Shown piece after piece: positions 16,971 to 25,309 of a DNA stretch of 49,321 nt. Source of the DNA: Oscillospiraceae bacterium (GTDB lineage Bacteria > Bacillota > Clostridia > Oscillospirales > Ruminococcaceae); assembly GCA_900770195.1 (NCBI GenBank), contig CAAGJI010000080.1, positions 1 through 49,321 of the forward strand, written 5' to 3'. The position numbers and the translations under genes are program-made. Each line of letters opens with the position of its first letter. Within the stretch, counting starts at the first letter, position 1. The notes under the pieces were generated by a model. It was not told the DNA's origin. It saw only the letters and a program-made list of their open reading frames with translations, and made no database searches.

Positions 16971-17198
16971 ATGACAACCCATACACCAAATTTTACTGGA
17001 CGCAATGTTCCTATTAAAGAAATAGCTAAAGCAACAGGAAAGGATCCACAATTTATACGCATTGGCATCCAAAGAGGCATTTTTAATTTTGGTTATGCCT
17101 TTAAGAGAGATGGTTCAAGCGAATATAATTACCTTTGCCCAGACAAAAAAGTCTATGAAGAACTTGGATATTTCCGAGATGCAAATAAAACAATTTAA
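16971..17198 (+). CDS. Excisionase-like small DNA-binding protein
   Basis: The 75 residues carry a helix-turn-helix-like segment (VPIKEIAKATGKDPQFIRIGI, then QRGIFNFGYAF). It ends in a short wing and a helix (KVYEELGYF). It sits 12 bases upstream of the integrase on the same strand, the usual place of excisionases in Tn916/Tn1549-type elements. A strong AAGGAGG site precedes it. It probably steers the integrase toward excision. Confidence 0.72.
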   Translation: MTTHTPNFTGRNVPIKEIAKATGKDPQFIRIGIQRGIFNFGYAFKRDGSSEYNYLCPDKKVYEELGYFRDANKTI

Positions 17199-17210
17199 AG
17201 AAAGGTTTTA

Positions 17211-17966
17211 ATGATAATGAAGATGGCTAACGGTGTCGGTACAGTTTATAAATTACCAGGCAACAGACGAAATCCATATATAGTACGTAAAACAATTGGA
17301 TGGGAAATTGATATAAAAACAGGCAAGCATAAACAAACATATATTACCATAGGATATGCTCCAACAAGAGCAAAAGGTCTTGAAATGCTTATGGATTACA
17401 ACAAAAACCCATATGATATTGAAGCATCTAAAACCACTTTTGAAGAAGTATTTGAAAAATGGTCAGCTGAAAAGTTTCCTACTATATCAGCATCCAATGT
17501 AAAAGGTTATCAGGCTTCCTACAAATGTTGTCAGTTGCTTCATAAAAGAATATTTAAAGAACTAAAGCTGAAAGACCTACAAAGTGTAATAGACACTTGC
17601 GGAAAAAATTATCCAACACTCCGAAAACTGAAGGTTCTTCTAAATCAAATGTATGAATATGCTATGAAATATGAATTGTGCAATAAGGATTACTCTCAAT
17701 ACATTGACATTCTGAAATTCAAAAACAAGAATCCAAATAAAACTGACCGTAAACCATTCACTGAAAATGAAATTAATGCTCTCTGGACACAGCAGAATAA
17801 CATTTATGCACAAATTGTTCTTATGCTTATATACAGCGGTGTTCGTGTATCAGATCTTCTTGACCTAAAATGTAAAGACGTAAACATTAAAGAACACTAT
17901 TTCAAAGTTGTTGAAAGCAAAACAAACAATGGTATAAGAATTGTTCCCATACATAATAAAACATAA
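17211..17966 (+). pseudogene. Tyrosine integrase, truncated in the catalytic domain
   Basis: The 251 residues contain an N-terminal arm-binding region (GTVYKLPGNRRNPYIVRKT), the SAM-like core-binding domain (about 75-170), and the start of the catalytic domain. The first arginine (YSGVRVSDLLDL) and the beta-sheet lysine region (ESKTNNGIRIVPIH) are present. The frame then ends at a TAA. The HxxR box and the nucleophile tyrosine, which should follow over about 120-150 residues, are absent, and nothing like them is visible downstream. The helicase gene on the other strand ends two bases later. The protein cannot be an active recombinase as it stands, so the element has lost this end by deletion or by junction with foreign DNA. 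Confidence 0.85.
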
Positions 17967-17967
17967 T

Positions 17968-19662
17968 TTAAATTGCAGAAATTCCATAAATTTCCACTTT
18001 GGGTTTTACCTCATATGTAATTCCTGCTGTTTTCAATATATCATTGACGGTGCTGATTTGTATGTTACTGTTTATAGCTTTTCCACCGTTATAAATCTTT
18101 GTGCTATTGCAGGCATCTCTTAGTGCTGCTTTTAATTTATCAAGACATTCAGCATTTTTCTCTGAATCTTTATACTCGGTAAAAGCATTGGAAACCTTAT
18201 TTTTAAAGTCAAGAATTTTGTTATAAGACAGGAACATTTCATCGGTCACAACTGGTTCCTTGCCATATGTTTCAAGAACTTTTTTGATATATGCATGATC
18301 ATCTTTTGGATTTTCTTTTAAACTCTTGAGAAATTTAATTTGAAATTCAAAAGCCTTGATTGCCATAGAATTTACAACAGGACGTTTGACTTTACTATCA
18401 TAGTAAACAAATGCAGGATATTCCGCTGAAAACTCCAATGCATTATCAGGATTTGCTGCGGCTTCTTTTGCTTTTTTTAGTTGCTGTGAAATACTTGCTA
18501 TTGCGTTACCTATATCTGTTTGTGAGTAATCAGGTACAAGAACAGTTATATTTCTTGGATTTTTTCTGTTTACTCTTGCTCTGCCTATAACTTGTTGCAA
18601 GGTAATAAGATCAAGTGTTTCGATGACAATAAGATTAAGATTGGCGTCATGAAGAGAAACACCATTTTCAGCTATCTTGGTGGTAATAAGATTATTATTC
18701 TCAAATCTTTCGTTTTTTGCAATTTCAGCAATATCAATACGCTTATCTTCATCCGAATATATGTGCTGTGTATTGCCTAATACTTCCTGAAAATTTTTAC
18801 CTTTGTTTATGTCATTGATATAGATAAGGCTTTTGATACCGTTCTCATTTGCCTGTTTGATGTAATCAATAATTTCATTTGTGTCATCAGGTGAATAGAA
18901 CTTGAAATTGATATAATTCCAGTTGCTTTTTACTGAATAAATCATTTTCATTCTTGTTTTATGATTAGCACAGGCATTAAAAACCAGATCAACACCTGAG
19001 TCGTTATTTATTGTTTCAGGTATTGCCATTTCCGGCAAATAGCTCTCAGCGTACGCAATAGGTAAGCTGACAGCATCGGGAGTTGCTGTAATATAAATTC
19101 TTGAAGTATTATCAAGATTTGCCATAAGATATCTTTTGAACTTTTCAGGATAAACAGAAAAGCTTGCATCTTCAAAAATACAATGTACCTCATCAAGTAT
19201 TAGCAGAAATTCTTTTCCTATATACTTATATGCAATATTAGCAAATTTTTGATATGTAAAAACTTCGATATTTTCTCCAAGAGAAGCAATATCTATCATA
19301 TTCATGGTTACATCAATATTTTGAGTCTCTTTTATGAAATCTTTTTTGAACTGTAAAAGTGTTGCAATTCTGTTAGTTAAATATACTACAGGACATTCAG
19401 AATGTTTTATTATTTTTATTATTGATTTGGTTTTACCTGAACCAGTAGGTGCAGCAATGAAGATTGACTCACCAATTTTTGGAACTGTATTAAGGTCAAT
19501 AATCTGACTGATATATTGTTTTTCATCACCAACTTTGTAATCAGCGACAAGGCAAAGAGGTTGAAGAACAGCATATTGCTGTTCCTCCAAAATAGTTTTC
19601 ATTCTTTCTTCAAACTCTTCTTCTGTGTACTTAGAGTCTTTTGGAGTTATATATACTTTCAT
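17968..19662 (-). CDS. Superfamily 2 DEAD/DEAH-type helicase (phage or plasmid type)
   Basis: The 564 residues carry the full SF2 motif set: Walker A APTGSGKT (71-78), motif II LILDEVH near 157, motif III YITATP near 195, and motifs V/VI GVSLHDANLNL and QQVIGRARVNR near 355-375. A helical C-terminal extension follows. The set resembles helicases of phage and plasmid replication modules. It lies directly downstream of a primase-helicase on the same strand with a 24-base gap, so the two form a replication unit. A AAAGGA site precedes the start. Its 3' end abuts the broken integrase. Confidence 0.85.
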   Translation of the reverse strand: MKVYITPKDSKYTEEEFEERMKTILEEQQYAVLQPLCLVADYKVGDEKQYISQIIDLNTVPKIGESIFIAAPTGSGKTKSIIKIIKHSECPVVYLTNRIATLLQFKKDFIKETQNIDVTMNMIDIASLGENIEVFTYQKFANIAYKYIGKEFLLILDEVHCIFEDASFSVYPEKFKRYLMANLDNTSRIYITATPDAVSLPIAYAESYLPEMAIPETINNDSGVDLVFNACANHKTRMKMIYSVKSNWNYINFKFYSPDDTNEIIDYIKQANENGIKSLIYINDINKGKNFQEVLGNTQHIYSDEDKRIDIAEIAKNERFENNNLITTKIAENGVSLHDANLNLIVIETLDLITLQQVIGRARVNRKNPRNITVLVPDYSQTDIGNAIASISQQLKKAKEAAANPDNALEFSAEYPAFVYYDSKVKRPVVNSMAIKAFEFQIKFLKSLKENPKDDHAYIKKVLETYGKEPVVTDEMFLSYNKILDFKNKVSNAFTEYKDSEKNAECLDKLKAALRDACNSTKIYNGGKAINSNIQISTVNDILKTAGITYEVKPKVEIYGISAI

Positions 19663-19686
19663 ATGTATTTGTCCTTTCTTTATGAA

Positions 19687-21153
19687 TTAAATAATCTGTA
19701 TTCCTTTGTATCCGTTGCCAGCATGTTTTTTCACTTTTTCAACTAAAATACCATTAGAAGTAAGATAGTTGTATAGTGCCTGAGAAAAACCAGTTATATC
19801 CTTAAACGGATATTCTTGATAGTTATTAAATTTGAAAAAAGCCTCATATAAATCTTGTGTAAATACAAAATTTTCGGCTATAGGGCTGATACATTTTTCA
19901 ACAAAATTTTGAATAGCATCGTACTGTTCGTCTGCTGGAACTGTTCTTATTGAATATTCATCAAGACTTGTCCCGTCACCAGTAAAGCAGTAACCATTAC
20001 ATTTTAGTTTAAAATATGCATTAAGTGCCTCTGTAATAATTTGATTAAGCTCAGAAGATAGAATTATTTTTACAATATCAGGATTTTGCTGTTCTTTTGG
20101 AATTCTTACATTAAACGGTAAAGTGCATATTCTACGCATAACAGCAGTGTCATTATTAGTATATGCCATGCCTATATTGTGATTGCTCGCAATAATAATT
20201 TTGCAAGTAGACAAGAAATTCACCTGGTTGGTATTTTTCTTATCACAAGTTACAATATCATGTCCAGAAAGTCTTTTCAATATTGCCATTTGTGATGTAT
20301 CGAAATTTAAAGCACCTTCATCAGAGCTGATATTAATTCTTTTCCCTTGTAGTTCTGACATGGCAAATCGACTACCAAGAAGATTCTTCATAGACAATCC
20401 ACTTATTGCAGGGCCTTGAAATAATCTGTATATCAGGTCAATGAAAGTTGATTTACCATTATCACCAGATGCACCAGGAAAAATGAAAAAACGTTTTGCA
20501 TGAGCATCACTGCTTATGCAGTAGCCGATTATTTCCCAAGCTCTTTGAATAAAAATCGGATTATCAGCGAATAATGTTGACATAAAATTATCCATGAGAG
20601 AATGGTATTGTGGCTCTTGACCAAGATATTGTCCATTAAGCTGGATTGTTGGAAAATATCCACTGATGCACTGCTCCATCACACCTGTCTGGTTATTAAA
20701 AAAGCCATTTTTACAATAGGTGTAACGTTCATCATTAGGTTCTCCAAAGAAATTATTTGCTCTCATCTTAAGTTCATCTATTATTGAACGTACTGTTTTA
20801 TAATCAGATTCGTAACCGCAATTATAGATATAATTGAAGACAAGATTTGTAAAAAACTCGTCGTTATATGGTCTATAAATCACACCATCAGCCATGAATA
20901 AGTTATCATTATATCTTAAAAGAATGTTTCTATGCGACAATTCTTTTACAAAATTATGCTGTATAACTTTAGATTTATCAGATTGTGAGTTAACTTGTTG
21001 AGCTTTTTTTGCTGGTGGAATAGGATTCTGTATCGATGATACACCTCCACCACCGAAATATTCGGGGTGATTTGACATTTCTTCAGGTGCAATTGAAACA
21101 AACAATCCACCTTTTAATTGTTCGGATGTTGGATTAAAAGGATTTTCATTCAT
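19687..21153 (-). CDS. P4/D5-type primase-helicase (SF3 helicase, phage or plasmid replication)
   Basis: The 488 residues have an SF3 helicase domain. Walker A is GASGDNGKST near residue 230, Walker B-like INISSDEG is near 275, motif C is CKIIIASNH near 315, and an arginine-finger region reads AVMRRICTLPF near 335. A D5_N-like part precedes it, and the C-terminus looks like a winged helix (ITGFSQALYNYLTSNGILVEK). Such proteins unwind DNA at phage and satellite origins. No intact primase domain is obvious in the N-terminal 150 residues, so this may be a helicase-only form. A AAGGAGG site fits the start. Confidence 0.87.
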   Translation of the reverse strand: MNENPFNPTSEQLKGGLFVSIAPEEMSNHPEYFGGGGVSSIQNPIPPAKKAQQVNSQSDKSKVIQHNFVKELSHRNILLRYNDNLFMADGVIYRPYNDEFFTNLVFNYIYNCGYESDYKTVRSIIDELKMRANNFFGEPNDERYTYCKNGFFNNQTGVMEQCISGYFPTIQLNGQYLGQEPQYHSLMDNFMSTLFADNPIFIQRAWEIIGYCISSDAHAKRFFIFPGASGDNGKSTFIDLIYRLFQGPAISGLSMKNLLGSRFAMSELQGKRINISSDEGALNFDTSQMAILKRLSGHDIVTCDKKNTNQVNFLSTCKIIIASNHNIGMAYTNNDTAVMRRICTLPFNVRIPKEQQNPDIVKIILSSELNQIITEALNAYFKLKCNGYCFTGDGTSLDEYSIRTVPADEQYDAIQNFVEKCISPIAENFVFTQDLYEAFFKFNNYQEYPFKDITGFSQALYNYLTSNGILVEKVKKHAGNGYKGIQII

Positions 21154-21298
21154 TTTGATTTCCTCCTTATAATACTTAATTTAAAAATACTTGGATGTTT
21201 GGGGTGTGATTATATTATAAATGAAATTCGTTGGGAATAAAATGTGAAATATAAGGAATTTTTAGGAATATAAAAAAATAGGAAACAGGTGTAATATT

Positions 21299-22228
21299 AT
21301 GACAAGAAAAGATTTTTTAGCCAATATGATAAAATCAATCTTAGGATATTCAACTATTGAATTTAAAAGTAGTAATAATAATATAATTAAATATTTAAAA
21401 ACAGGTACACTTTTAAAAGATTGCACTTATACCAAAACTTATTATGATAAGGTAGTAAAATTAATATGCTCTGTTTTTAATGAAGATATAAGTAAAGTCA
21501 AATTTGAAAATAAAGACGCTGTAAATGTTGGAAAATATCGAGATAATGCAAAGTATTATATTAGGAACCTTATAGGTGACACCTCACAAAAATTTTTCAC
21601 TAATTCTAATGTGTTGAGAAATTTAGAATTAACAGATTTAAACGAAATTTACAGAGAAATTATAATAGAAGAGTTGTTTAATGTTGAGAAAACTGGGAAA
21701 GATGCTGGTTATGAAGATTTTTTTGATTCTAAAGATAATATTATACGTGAAATACGTCAATATCTTGAGAATTTAGATTATAATGAAAAAAAACAGGCTT
21801 TTATAAATTACCCTAATAAAAATGATGATGACGTTGATATTTTTTATAAAAGCTCGGAGTTAGGAAAAAAATATTATGATATAAACGAATATGTTGAGTT
21901 TAAAAAATATAAAACAGTAGTTCTTCAAAACGAAAGTATCGAAGAATTTGAAGAAAATACTGTTTACAGATATTCTGGTAATTGTTTTTTTGATGAGGGA
22001 AAACATGATGATATTATTGTGTATTTTATGTATAATGATCAAAGAATTGAATCTCACACATCATATGATAAATGGTTGAATAAATCATTGGTTTCAAATT
22101 ATGCATATGGAGGAAATAGTAGAGTATTAAATTGTTATTTTATATATGACCAGGGAAAAGTATTTAAATTCTTACAGATAAGTGAAGCAAATAATAGCTT
22201 GAAATTTTATGAGTCTAATAATACGTAA
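21299..22228 (+). CDS. Hypothetical protein, 309 residues, AT-rich and divergent from the primase gene
   Basis: The cytoplasmic protein is rich in Asn, Lys, Tyr and Asp with no signal peptide or membrane segment. I recognise no family. The N-terminal third is helical (TRKDFLANMIKSILGYS, YYDKVVKLICSVFNEDISK). The C-terminal third is strand-rich with aromatic residues (NTVYRYSGNCFF, NDQRIESHTSYDKWL). It stands alone on the plus strand with an AGGTG site at fair spacing. The gene is clearly more AT-rich than its neighbours, which points to recent acquisition. A role as repressor, toxin or defence protein is possible but unsupported. Confidence 0.7.
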   Translation: MTRKDFLANMIKSILGYSTIEFKSSNNNIIKYLKTGTLLKDCTYTKTYYDKVVKLICSVFNEDISKVKFENKDAVNVGKYRDNAKYYIRNLIGDTSQKFFTNSNVLRNLELTDLNEIYREIIIEELFNVEKTGKDAGYEDFFDSKDNIIREIRQYLENLDYNEKKQAFINYPNKNDDDVDIFYKSSELGKKYYDINEYVEFKKYKTVVLQNESIEEFEENTVYRYSGNCFFDEGKHDDIIVYFMYNDQRIESHTSYDKWLNKSLVSNYAYGGNSRVLNCYFIYDQGKVFKFLQISEANNSLKFYESNNT

Positions 22229-22369
22229 ATATTGAAAAATACCATAAAAATATTTTATCAAAAATATTTTTTATACCAGCTTTTATATAGAAAAAATCAA
22301 AAATAAAATTGAAAAAATATAATTATAAAAATCATAGTCAAATTGAATTTGGAAGAAATGGCGTTTCTG

Positions 22370-22481
22370 GTTCCAGGTGTTAATTAATTTCGTGATTTGG
22401 ATAATGAAAAGTTTGTAATATGCCTATGCCGCAATAAAGGCAGTTTAATTATAAGATTATAAAATACTTGGAACCTGGAAC
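22370..22481. repeat. Short inverted repeat with GTTCCAGGT arms
   Basis: GTTCCAGGT at 22370-22378 and its complement ACCTGGAAC at 22473-22481 enclose about 94 bases of non-coding sequence. Each arm has further partial symmetry. It could mark the ends of a small inserted or deleted element. Confidence 0.35.
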
Positions 22482-22490
22482 GAATAATAT

Positions 22491-22541
22491 AAAAAAATAT
22501 TTGCCGTCAGGAATGTTATATCTCCCGACAGCAAATATAGT
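22491..22541 (-). terminator. Terminator of the amidotransferase/amidoligase unit
   Basis: The inverted arms (ATATTTGC-GTC-GGA, about 15 pairs with two imperfections) are followed on the minus strand by seven T. They lie 9 bases after the stop of the amidotransferase gene. The A-run on the other side would let it work in both directions. Confidence 0.7.
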
Positions 22542-22549
22542 TTTTTTAG

Positions 22550-23518
22550 TTAGATGCATTCTATGCAGTTGTAAAATTCTTCATTTTTGATAGTTTTAAT
22601 AGTATTGTAAATCAAAGAAGAGTCACACATCATCTCTTCAATCTCATCAACAGAATAACCATAGTCAAGAAGTAAACACACATCATCTTCATCAACACCG
22701 TAACAAGAGCAGATTTCAAAAAGCATCTGTTCCTGCTGAGAATAAAAATCATCTTCAAAATCATCATACCAGTTGAAATATTTGCCATAACTGTAACTTT
22801 CATTGACTTCAAATTCAGAATGTGATATAATACCATTTTGGTCTATTTTCAAAATATCACCTTCTTCAACATTCAACAATTCAAATTTTAACTTGTTGAA
22901 TCCAGCTTTTTTCAAAGCTTTATTCATGATACTTTCAGTAGATGCATAAACGTAAAGTCCCAATTCTTCAAAATGAATCAGGTACATAGGGTTACTGCCT
23001 TTGACAATATACAAGTTGTTTTTCTCATCAAGTGCGGTAAAACAGAAACTGCCCTGAACATCTTCTGCCATGGATTTCAGACTATTTAAGTCCAATTTCT
23101 TTTGCTGTTCGATAAGCTGAACTGCAACATAGGAATCTGTTTCTATCTTTGTTTGAGGCAGATTTTTTTCTTTTTTGAGTTCTTTGTCATTATGTAAAAC
23201 TCCGTTATGAGCGAATGCAAAGTTTATATCAGCATAACCATAAAAAGGATGATTGTTGTAGTTGAATTTCTCGTTGCCTTGTGTAGTCATGCGGGTATGT
23301 CCCATAACGGCTTTTGTTCCATTTGGTACATTAAAGCAAATTTTGTGGGCAGGTTTTGGGCGTTTAAAAATTGTTATTTTGCCGTCTTTCACATAGGCAA
23401 CGCCAGACGCATCTGTTCCTCTTTCTTCTGCTGCATTTGCCAGAGCTTGTGTCAGCCTTTTCAACAGTTTATTTGACACAATACCCTTATAATCCAGCCA
23501 ACCAAATAAAGCACACAT
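22550..23518 (-). CDS. Class II glutamine amidotransferase (Ntn-hydrolase)
   Basis: With the start at 23518 the protein begins MCALFGW. Cys2 becomes the N-terminal nucleophile after removal of Met, which is required in this family. A GGAGG site lies at the right spacing, and an alternative start at 23542 would hide the cysteine. Further family motifs are RGTDASG, VMGHTRMTTQG and FAFAHNGVLHND. The domain fills about 220 of 322 residues; the rest is acidic and helical with no obvious synthetase domain. The enzyme should release ammonia from glutamine for a partner ligase. The partner is probably the amidoligase encoded immediately upstream, whose stop is separated from this start by one base. 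Confidence 0.87.
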   Translation of the reverse strand: MCALFGWLDYKGIVSNKLLKRLTQALANAAEERGTDASGVAYVKDGKITIFKRPKPAHKICFNVPNGTKAVMGHTRMTTQGNEKFNYNNHPFYGYADINFAFAHNGVLHNDKELKKEKNLPQTKIETDSYVAVQLIEQQKKLDLNSLKSMAEDVQGSFCFTALDEKNNLYIVKGSNPMYLIHFEELGLYVYASTESIMNKALKKAGFNKLKFELLNVEEGDILKIDQNGIISHSEFEVNESYSYGKYFNWYDDFEDDFYSQQEQMLFEICSCYGVDEDDVCLLLDYGYSVDEIEEMMCDSSLIYNTIKTIKNEEFYNCIECI

Positions 23519-23519
23519 A

Positions 23520-24620
23520 TTAATATTCCTCCGTTTCTTCAACTCTGTCGTTGATGTATAAATTTCTTTCTTTTAAGTATTGAATCAATTCTGGCTCTGT
23601 AATGTCAGATACAAAATCAGACCAAGATAATTTTGCAATGCTTTCATCAGTGTTGTATATTGCTGCATCACAAATTCTGTTTACAAGTTCGATGGTAGCA
23701 ATAAAAGTGTTGTACTTCAAAGTGCCTCTGAAAAGTCTGAATTCAACTGTGTGATAATTACAGAGATTCACAGCGGCATAGCGACCGTTTCCGCCTTTCT
23801 TCGCCTCGTCCATAATTGCTTTCGGCGTATGTTCATATCCGTATCTTGCCGCCCAGCGGTTCATTGAATATTCTGAACGTCTTGAAAATTTCAACAGTTC
23901 ATTCCAATGATGTTCTACGAAATACAGAATTCTTGAAATTATCTCATACTGCTCATCCCTGTTTTCAGAAAAAGTTGTTCTGTTAACGTGGAGGTGCAAG
24001 CCGCAAGTACTTGTCTGGTGTGAACGATAACCTTGATGAATGGCACAATGCATAATATCTTCCCACGGAAAAATATTTTTGTGATAATCAAGAGTGCAAG
24101 GGTGTGATACGAGTTCAAGTCCCTCATCAAGAGATCCATCTGTCTTGATGTAGAGTAATTCATCATGAGCGTTGGCAATATCCAGCAGTTCTTCTGCATA
24201 ATCATCATCTTTTCCAGCTCCGTCAATTTCTAACTCAATGCCAAAATATCTGTTACCTTTGCCATAGAAAATCGGATCTGGCTTATAGCTATATTCATGG
24301 ATCATATCATTTTTACCTCTTTCATCATCATAACAATCATGACAGTATGCCTCACCATCAAGATAGTAGGTGTCATCTTCATGAAGCAAAGCGTCACAGC
24401 AGGAACATCTTGTGTAGTGGTTATGGTAGCAATAAGAACAGAGATTTGTATAATCATCTCCGTAAACGTCATCAATATAAATTCTTGAACCACAGCAATC
24501 ACAATAAGTTGTGAGTTCATCAAGACAATCAGTGCAATAAATTTTACCATTGAATTCTTCATAATCGTCTGAGTCAATAACAGCTCCGCAATGAGAGCAT
24601 ATAATTTTGTTTTCGTTCAT
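23520..24620 (-). CDS. Zinc-ribbon amidoligase (glutamine-synthetase-fold COOH-NH2 ligase family)
   Basis: The 366 residues have two parts. Residues 8-97 carry LIM-like zinc-ribbon repeats with CxxC pairs (CSHC, CTDC, CDCC, CSYC, CSCC, CHDC). From residue 125 on, the amidoligase domain shows GIELEIDG (127-134), KTDGSLDEGLELVS (159-172), CGLHLHV (206-212), and the late motif EFRLFRGTL near 300. These are the conserved blocks of the amidoligase_2 family, known from comparative genomics to occur with glutamine amidotransferases in phages and mobile DNA. It probably forms amide bonds on a peptide or protein target bound by the zinc ribbons; the substrate is unknown. A GGAGG site lies before the start. 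Confidence 0.85.
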   Translation of the reverse strand: MNENKIICSHCGAVIDSDDYEEFNGKIYCTDCLDELTTYCDCCGSRIYIDDVYGDDYTNLCSYCYHNHYTRCSCCDALLHEDDTYYLDGEAYCHDCYDDERGKNDMIHEYSYKPDPIFYGKGNRYFGIELEIDGAGKDDDYAEELLDIANAHDELLYIKTDGSLDEGLELVSHPCTLDYHKNIFPWEDIMHCAIHQGYRSHQTSTCGLHLHVNRTTFSENRDEQYEIISRILYFVEHHWNELLKFSRRSEYSMNRWAARYGYEHTPKAIMDEAKKGGNGRYAAVNLCNYHTVEFRLFRGTLKYNTFIATIELVNRICDAAIYNTDESIAKLSWSDFVSDITEPELIQYLKERNLYINDRVEETEEY

Positions 24621-24647
24621 TTTTATTTTCCTCCATAAAATAAAATT

Positions 24648-24673
24648 GCCCTACCGAAATTAATCGGTAGGGC
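24648..24673 (-). terminator. Perfect hairpin between DUF960 and amidoligase genes
   Basis: A ten-base perfect stem (GCCCTACCGA) with a six-base loop lies just after the DUF960 stop. On the minus strand an AT-rich, T-containing tract follows, then the amidoligase ribosome site. It may partly terminate or stabilise the upstream message. Confidence 0.65.
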
Positions 24674-24684
24674 GTTGTGTTTGA

Positions 24685-24972
24685 TTAATATTCTTCCGCT
24701 AAAAGCATGGTACTGTATTCTTCATCGTCAATTACATAAACTTTTGCAGTAATTGGATTTGTTACCGCAAGAAGCAAATATTCCATGCTGTATTCTGGCT
24801 GTTCTGAAAAGTGATGTATTCTTTGAATACCATTAATTTCTTCAAGTTCAAATACCTGAAAATAGTCTTTTTTGTCCTGCATATTATCAATGCAGCACCA
24901 CATGAAAAGCTGTAATTCAAAAGGTATTTCGGCTTGAACACCTCTTGTAAGATATCGTTTTCCCGTAAACAT
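24685..24972 (-). CDS. DUF960 family protein
   Basis: The 95 residues begin MFTGKRYLTRGVQAEIP and continue with ELQLFMWCCID and YFQVFELEE, the characteristic pattern of DUF960 proteins. These are common in phages, plasmids and conjugative elements of Firmicutes. No function is established. It heads the minus-strand unit that includes the amidoligase and amidotransferase, and it has a strong AAGGAGG site and a structured leader. Confidence 0.85.
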   Translation of the reverse strand: MFTGKRYLTRGVQAEIPFELQLFMWCCIDNMQDKKDYFQVFELEEINGIQRIHHFSEQPEYSMEYLLLAVTNPITAKVYVIDDEEYSTMLLAEEY

Positions 24973-24994
24973 TTTAAACCTCCTTGATGTTTTT

Positions 24995-25069
24995 CTGTGT
25001 CCCTATGTTCCGCCCGAAGGCAGTTTTTCTATGCGGTCGACATGATCGTATCATCAGTACCTGGCACAG
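24995..25069 (-). ncRNA. Structured 5' leader upstream of the DUF960 gene
   Basis: On the minus strand a closing stem pairs CTGTG (25069-25065) with CACAG (24999-24995). Inside are a hairpin ATGAT-ACG-ATCAT (25054-25042) and a short stem CTGCC/GGCGG closed by a TTCG tetraloop (25023-25010). A TATAAT lies seven bases before the first arm, so the RNA may start at the fold. I do not recognise a known riboswitch. It could be an unlisted leader RNA. Confidence 0.4.
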
Positions 25070-25247
25070 ATTCACTATTATAATATATAACTGAGGATAA
25101 AAAGTATTACTTTATCAAAGTAGGATATATTCGTTTTGGTGTTGTCAAATTTTTTTATAGTATTATAGTAAATCCGAGCAATCAGGCTTTTTTTTATTAT
25201 TCAAATAACAAAGTATACTAAAGTTTTAAATAATATTCTCAAAAAAC

Positions 25248-25276
25248 TTGCCAAACCCCAAAAAATATGCTAAAAT
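25248..25276 (+). promoter_or_regulatory. Promoter of the agr-like regulator and kinase genes
   Basis: TTGCCA (25248-25253), a 17-base spacer, and TAAAAT (25271-25276) with an extended TGC before it. It lies 34 bases upstream of the regulator start. Confidence 0.6.
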
Positions 25277-25309
25277 ATAATAAAGAAAAAATCCAAGGCA
25301 GGTGATTGA

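Larger units (their letters stand above)
22229..22549. other. AT-rich intergenic stretch with an inverted repeat and a terminator
   Basis: I see no gene in these 321 bases. The first 130 are extremely AT-rich. The rest holds the GTTCCAGGT inverted repeat and the terminator of the amidotransferase gene, listed separately. Confidence 0.6.
24973..25309. other. Divergent control region between DUF960 and the agr regulator gene
   Basis: I see no gene here. It holds the structured leader of DUF960, a possible TATAAT for that leader (minus strand, 25077-25082), and the promoter of the agr regulator. Confidence 0.6.

Noticed and set aside
25030..25069. Possible hammerhead ribozyme (CTGATGA on the minus strand)
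   Set aside because: The required GAAA after stem II and a matching cleavage stem are absent, so it is kept only as an unnamed structured leader.
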